Shown here: positions 6,460-8,282 of the stretch, piece after piece
Position numbering within the stretch: position 1 is the stretch's first letter
How the letters are laid out: each line of letters starts with the position of its first letter
Assembly: GCA_965656195.1 (NCBI GenBank)
Contig: CBFHJL010000114.1
Location: 1 to 8,282 of the forward strand
Direction: 5' to 3'
Origin: Brumimicrobium sp965656195
Lineage (GTDB): Bacteria; Bacteroidota; Bacteroidia; Flavobacteriales_D; Crocinitomicaceae
Length of the DNA stretch: 8,282 nt
Notes under the pieces: model-generated
What the model saw: the letters and a program-made list of their open reading frames with translations, nothing else
What the model was told of the DNA's origin: nothing
Database searches by the model: none
Program-made: the position numbers and the translations under genes

Positions 6460-8091
6460 ATGAAAGATGTAAAAATTACCGTAAAGACACTTTATGGTTT
6501 TGAGGATATATTGACAGAGGAGCTGAATGAACTTGGTTACAAGGATATTGAAAAAGGAAATCGTTCTGTTCAATTAACCGGACAGTGGAAGGATGTTTAT
6601 CGTATTAACTATTTGTCTCGTTTATCAATTTCAGTACTTGTAGAAATTGAGAGTTTTTATATTCATAATGAAGAAGATTTATACAAGGAGGCAAAGAAGA
6701 TTGACTGGACATCATATTTTGACGTAGATAAAACCTTTTCGGTTAAAGGAGCTGTCTTTTCTAGAATATTCAATCATACCAACTATCCTTTTTTAGTTGT
6801 AAAAGATGCAATTGTTGATACATTCCGTGATAAGACTGGAGAGCGACCAAACGTTGAATTAAAATCGCCTCAGGTAGTTATTGATGTATACATTGCAGAG
6901 AAAAAAGTGATCATTTCACTGAATTCTAGTGGAGTCCCATTATTTCAAAGAGGTTATCGTCAACAAACTGGAGAGGCTCCGATGAATGAGGTGTTAGCTG
7001 CGGGTCTATTGAGGTTGTCTGGATGGGACAAGAAGAGTACATTGGTCGATCCCATGTGTGGATCAGGAACGATCGCTATTGAAGCTGCTCTTTGGGCTGC
7101 AGACATTCCAGCACTGATAGAACGTAGTCATTTTGCTTTCAAGAATTTCAAGTCATACGATTCCGAAGCCTGGGAGGAAGTTCGGTCAGAAGGTAATGAT
7201 CGACCAATAACACTTGATTTTCCAATTGTGGCATCCGATGAAGATGCAGGAATGATTAGAAAAGCACAAAGAAATGCGAGAGTTGCTCCAATAGGAAAAA
7301 TGATTCAATTCGAAACTTCAGAATTCAAGGATCTCGATCCTCCTGAAGGAGGAGGCACACTTATTATGAATCCCCCATATGGTGAAAGAATGGGTGATGA
7401 CATGATTGAGTTTTATGAAATGATTGGTGATACTTTCAAGCAAAAATATCCAGGATATAATTGTTGGGCTGTTTCTTCGAACATAGATGCAATCAAACGT
7501 ATAGGACTTAAACCGAATGCCAAGATAAAAGTGTTCAACGGTAGTTTGGAGTGTAGTTTTAGAAAGTTCGAAATATTTGAGGGTAGCCTTAAAGACGAAA
7601 AGGAAGATACGAAAGATGATCAGATGTCTATTCAGGATGAAAAAGATGAACCAACTAAGAAGAAAGAAACGAGGCTAGAACGCTACTATAGACTTCAAGA
7701 AGAAAAGAAACAAGCTCAAAAAGAGGAAAAGAAGCAAGAGGAATTTGAGTCAAAAACTGAGGAAGAACCAATTCAAAATCAGGTTAAAGATGAAGTGATA
7801 ACTCCCAAGAAAGAGCCTCAAAAAGCCGCTGAGGAAGAGTCTAAATCTTTGGGGAAGCAAGAGCCTAAAACAACTAAATACACTCGTCCAAATTTAAAAT
7901 ATACAATTCCAAAAGAGACTGAGGAGGACAAGTCAGAAGATGATTCAAAAGAAGTAGCTGAAGAGCTTCAAAATGACTCAAAAGCTCCAACCAAAGAACA
8001 ATCTTCAGAGGAATCTTCCGATGAAAAACCACAAGAAGGATCTTTCAAAGAAAAAATTGAAAGAATGAAGAAGTATAGAAAGAGAGATTAG
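6460..8091 (+). CDS. rlmL: RlmL/YpsC-type THUMP-domain RNA methyltransferase with a charged C-terminal tail
   Basis: This is a 543-residue cytoplasmic SAM-dependent RNA methyltransferase of the COG0116 group. In E. coli the related RlmL module makes N2-methylguanosine in 23S rRNA; the exact target here is inferred. Residues 1-165 form the ferredoxin-like and THUMP RNA-binding part. The Rossmann methyltransferase follows, with SAM-binding DPMCGSGT (197-204), Asp260 in VASDEDAG as the probable ribose-binding acid, and catalytic NPPYGERM (304-311). The core ends near residue 375, about the full length of YpsC-like proteins. About 169 more residues are Lys, Glu, Asp, Gln and Ser-rich and probably disordered, with a likely charged helix (403-430), a doubled KYTxP motif (473-484) and a basic end, KKYRKRD. 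The reading frame is continuous. It follows the TRIC gene by one base, and its 3' end overlaps the convergent small gene by four bases. Confidence 0.9.
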   Translation: MKDVKITVKTLYGFEDILTEELNELGYKDIEKGNRSVQLTGQWKDVYRINYLSRLSISVLVEIESFYIHNEEDLYKEAKKIDWTSYFDVDKTFSVKGAVFSRIFNHTNYPFLVVKDAIVDTFRDKTGERPNVELKSPQVVIDVYIAEKKVIISLNSSGVPLFQRGYRQQTGEAPMNEVLAAGLLRLSGWDKKSTLVDPMCGSGTIAIEAALWAADIPALIERSHFAFKNFKSYDSEAWEEVRSEGNDRPITLDFPIVASDEDAGMIRKAQRNARVAPIGKMIQFETSEFKDLDPPEGGGTLIMNPPYGERMGDDMIEFYEMIGDTFKQKYPGYNCWAVSSNIDAIKRIGLKPNAKIKVFNGSLECSFRKFEIFEGSLKDEKEDTKDDQMSIQDEKDEPTKKKETRLERYYRLQEEKKQAQKEEKKQEEFESKTEEEPIQNQVKDEVITPKKEPQKAAEEESKSLGKQEPKTTKYTRPNLKYTIPKETEEDKSEDDSKEVAEELQNDSKAPTKEQSSEESSDEKPQEGSFKEKIERMKKYRKRD

Positions 8092-8279
8092 GCCATTTCC
8101 TTTGAAGGGGTGTATCCGAATAGTCGCATAAACTTAATAGCTTTTACAACTTGTTCAGGAACATCTTCTTCCCATGCACTAGAATTAGCTTTAATCTTAG
8201 AGAGTACATCGTCGGACATGATATGAAGTAATTTACGATCGAAGTCTTCTAATCCTTCTATTTTATTATTAGCCTCCAT
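8088..8279 (-). CDS. Small uncharacterised soluble protein (possibly incomplete at its 5' end)
   Basis: From the ATG at 8279 this encodes 63 residues, with stop TAA at 8090-8088. The frame stays open to the window edge (one more codon, TAC), so a start further upstream is possible. The protein is charged and apparently helical, with KIEGLEDFDRKLLHIM near the start and a more hydrophobic C-terminal half (EQVVKAIKFMRLFGYTP). There is no signal peptide, membrane segment or cysteine. I do not recognise the family. The pattern of a short acidic N-half and an amphipathic C-half argues for a real folded small protein rather than a chance frame. Its last four bases overlap the end of the convergent methyltransferase gene. 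Confidence 0.6.
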   Translation of the reverse strand: MEANNKIEGLEDFDRKLLHIMSDDVLSKIKANSSAWEEDVPEQVVKAIKFMRLFGYTPSKEMA

Positions 8280-8282
8280 GTA

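Noticed and set aside
7582..8088. Charged methyltransferase tail as a frameshift product or a fused second gene
   Set aside because: The frame is continuous, the amino-acid bias is uniform to the stop, and no start-like site or new domain appears within it.
1..8282. CRISPR arrays, insertion sequences, tRNA/rRNA genes, riboswitches, phage genes or a defence system
   Set aside because: I saw no regularly spaced repeats, transposase or integrase motifs, tRNA-like folds or nuclease/toxin pairs; genes fill nearly all of the window.

Overview
The window is AT-rich chromosomal DNA from a member of the Bacteroidota, most likely a marine or freshwater flavobacterium-like lineage. The evidence is a GldA-type ABC ATPase, two periplasmic DUF1573 proteins with CxCT motifs, a peptide deformylase with an acidic insert, a patatin fused to an outer-membrane barrel, and several boxes matching the Bacteroidota -7 consensus TAnnTTTG. 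Genes start without obvious Shine-Dalgarno sequences, which is also normal for that phylum. Genus and species cannot be read from this sequence.

Layout. At the left edge (2..280, +) lies the acidic C-terminal end of an unrecognised protein. It converges on a long block of minus-strand genes. In order of transcription, from right to left, these are a patatin/outer-membrane-barrel protein (5784..3496), peptide deformylase def (3438..2842), a TPR-like lipoprotein (2836..2243), a DUF1573 pair (2162..1710 and 1703..1323) and gldA (1210..308). Promoter-like boxes split the block into about four transcription units: patatin alone; def plus lipoprotein (5-base gap); the DUF1573 pair (6-base gap); and gldA. 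Divergent from the patatin, on the plus strand, are a TRIC-type cation channel (5847..6458) and, one base after its stop, an RlmL-type THUMP RNA methyltransferase with a long charged tail (6460..8091). A small uncharacterised protein (8279..8088, -) converges on the methyltransferase, and the two 3' ends overlap by four bases.

Themes. The minus-strand block is rich in envelope proteins: an outer-membrane barrel, a lipoprotein, two secreted Ig-like proteins and a motility or export-linked ATPase. The plus-strand pair combines ion permeation with rRNA modification. These are mostly separate functions side by side, and I see no evidence that they form one pathway.

I found no mobile element, CRISPR array, tRNA or rRNA gene, defence island or tandem repeat array, and no gap between genes longer than about 112 bases. 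The region looks like ordinary core and semi-core Bacteroidota chromosome. I cannot support a claim of an undescribed system. The best leads are the methyltransferase tail, the channel-methyltransferase coupling, the DUF1573 pair and the short dyads placed inside predicted promoters.
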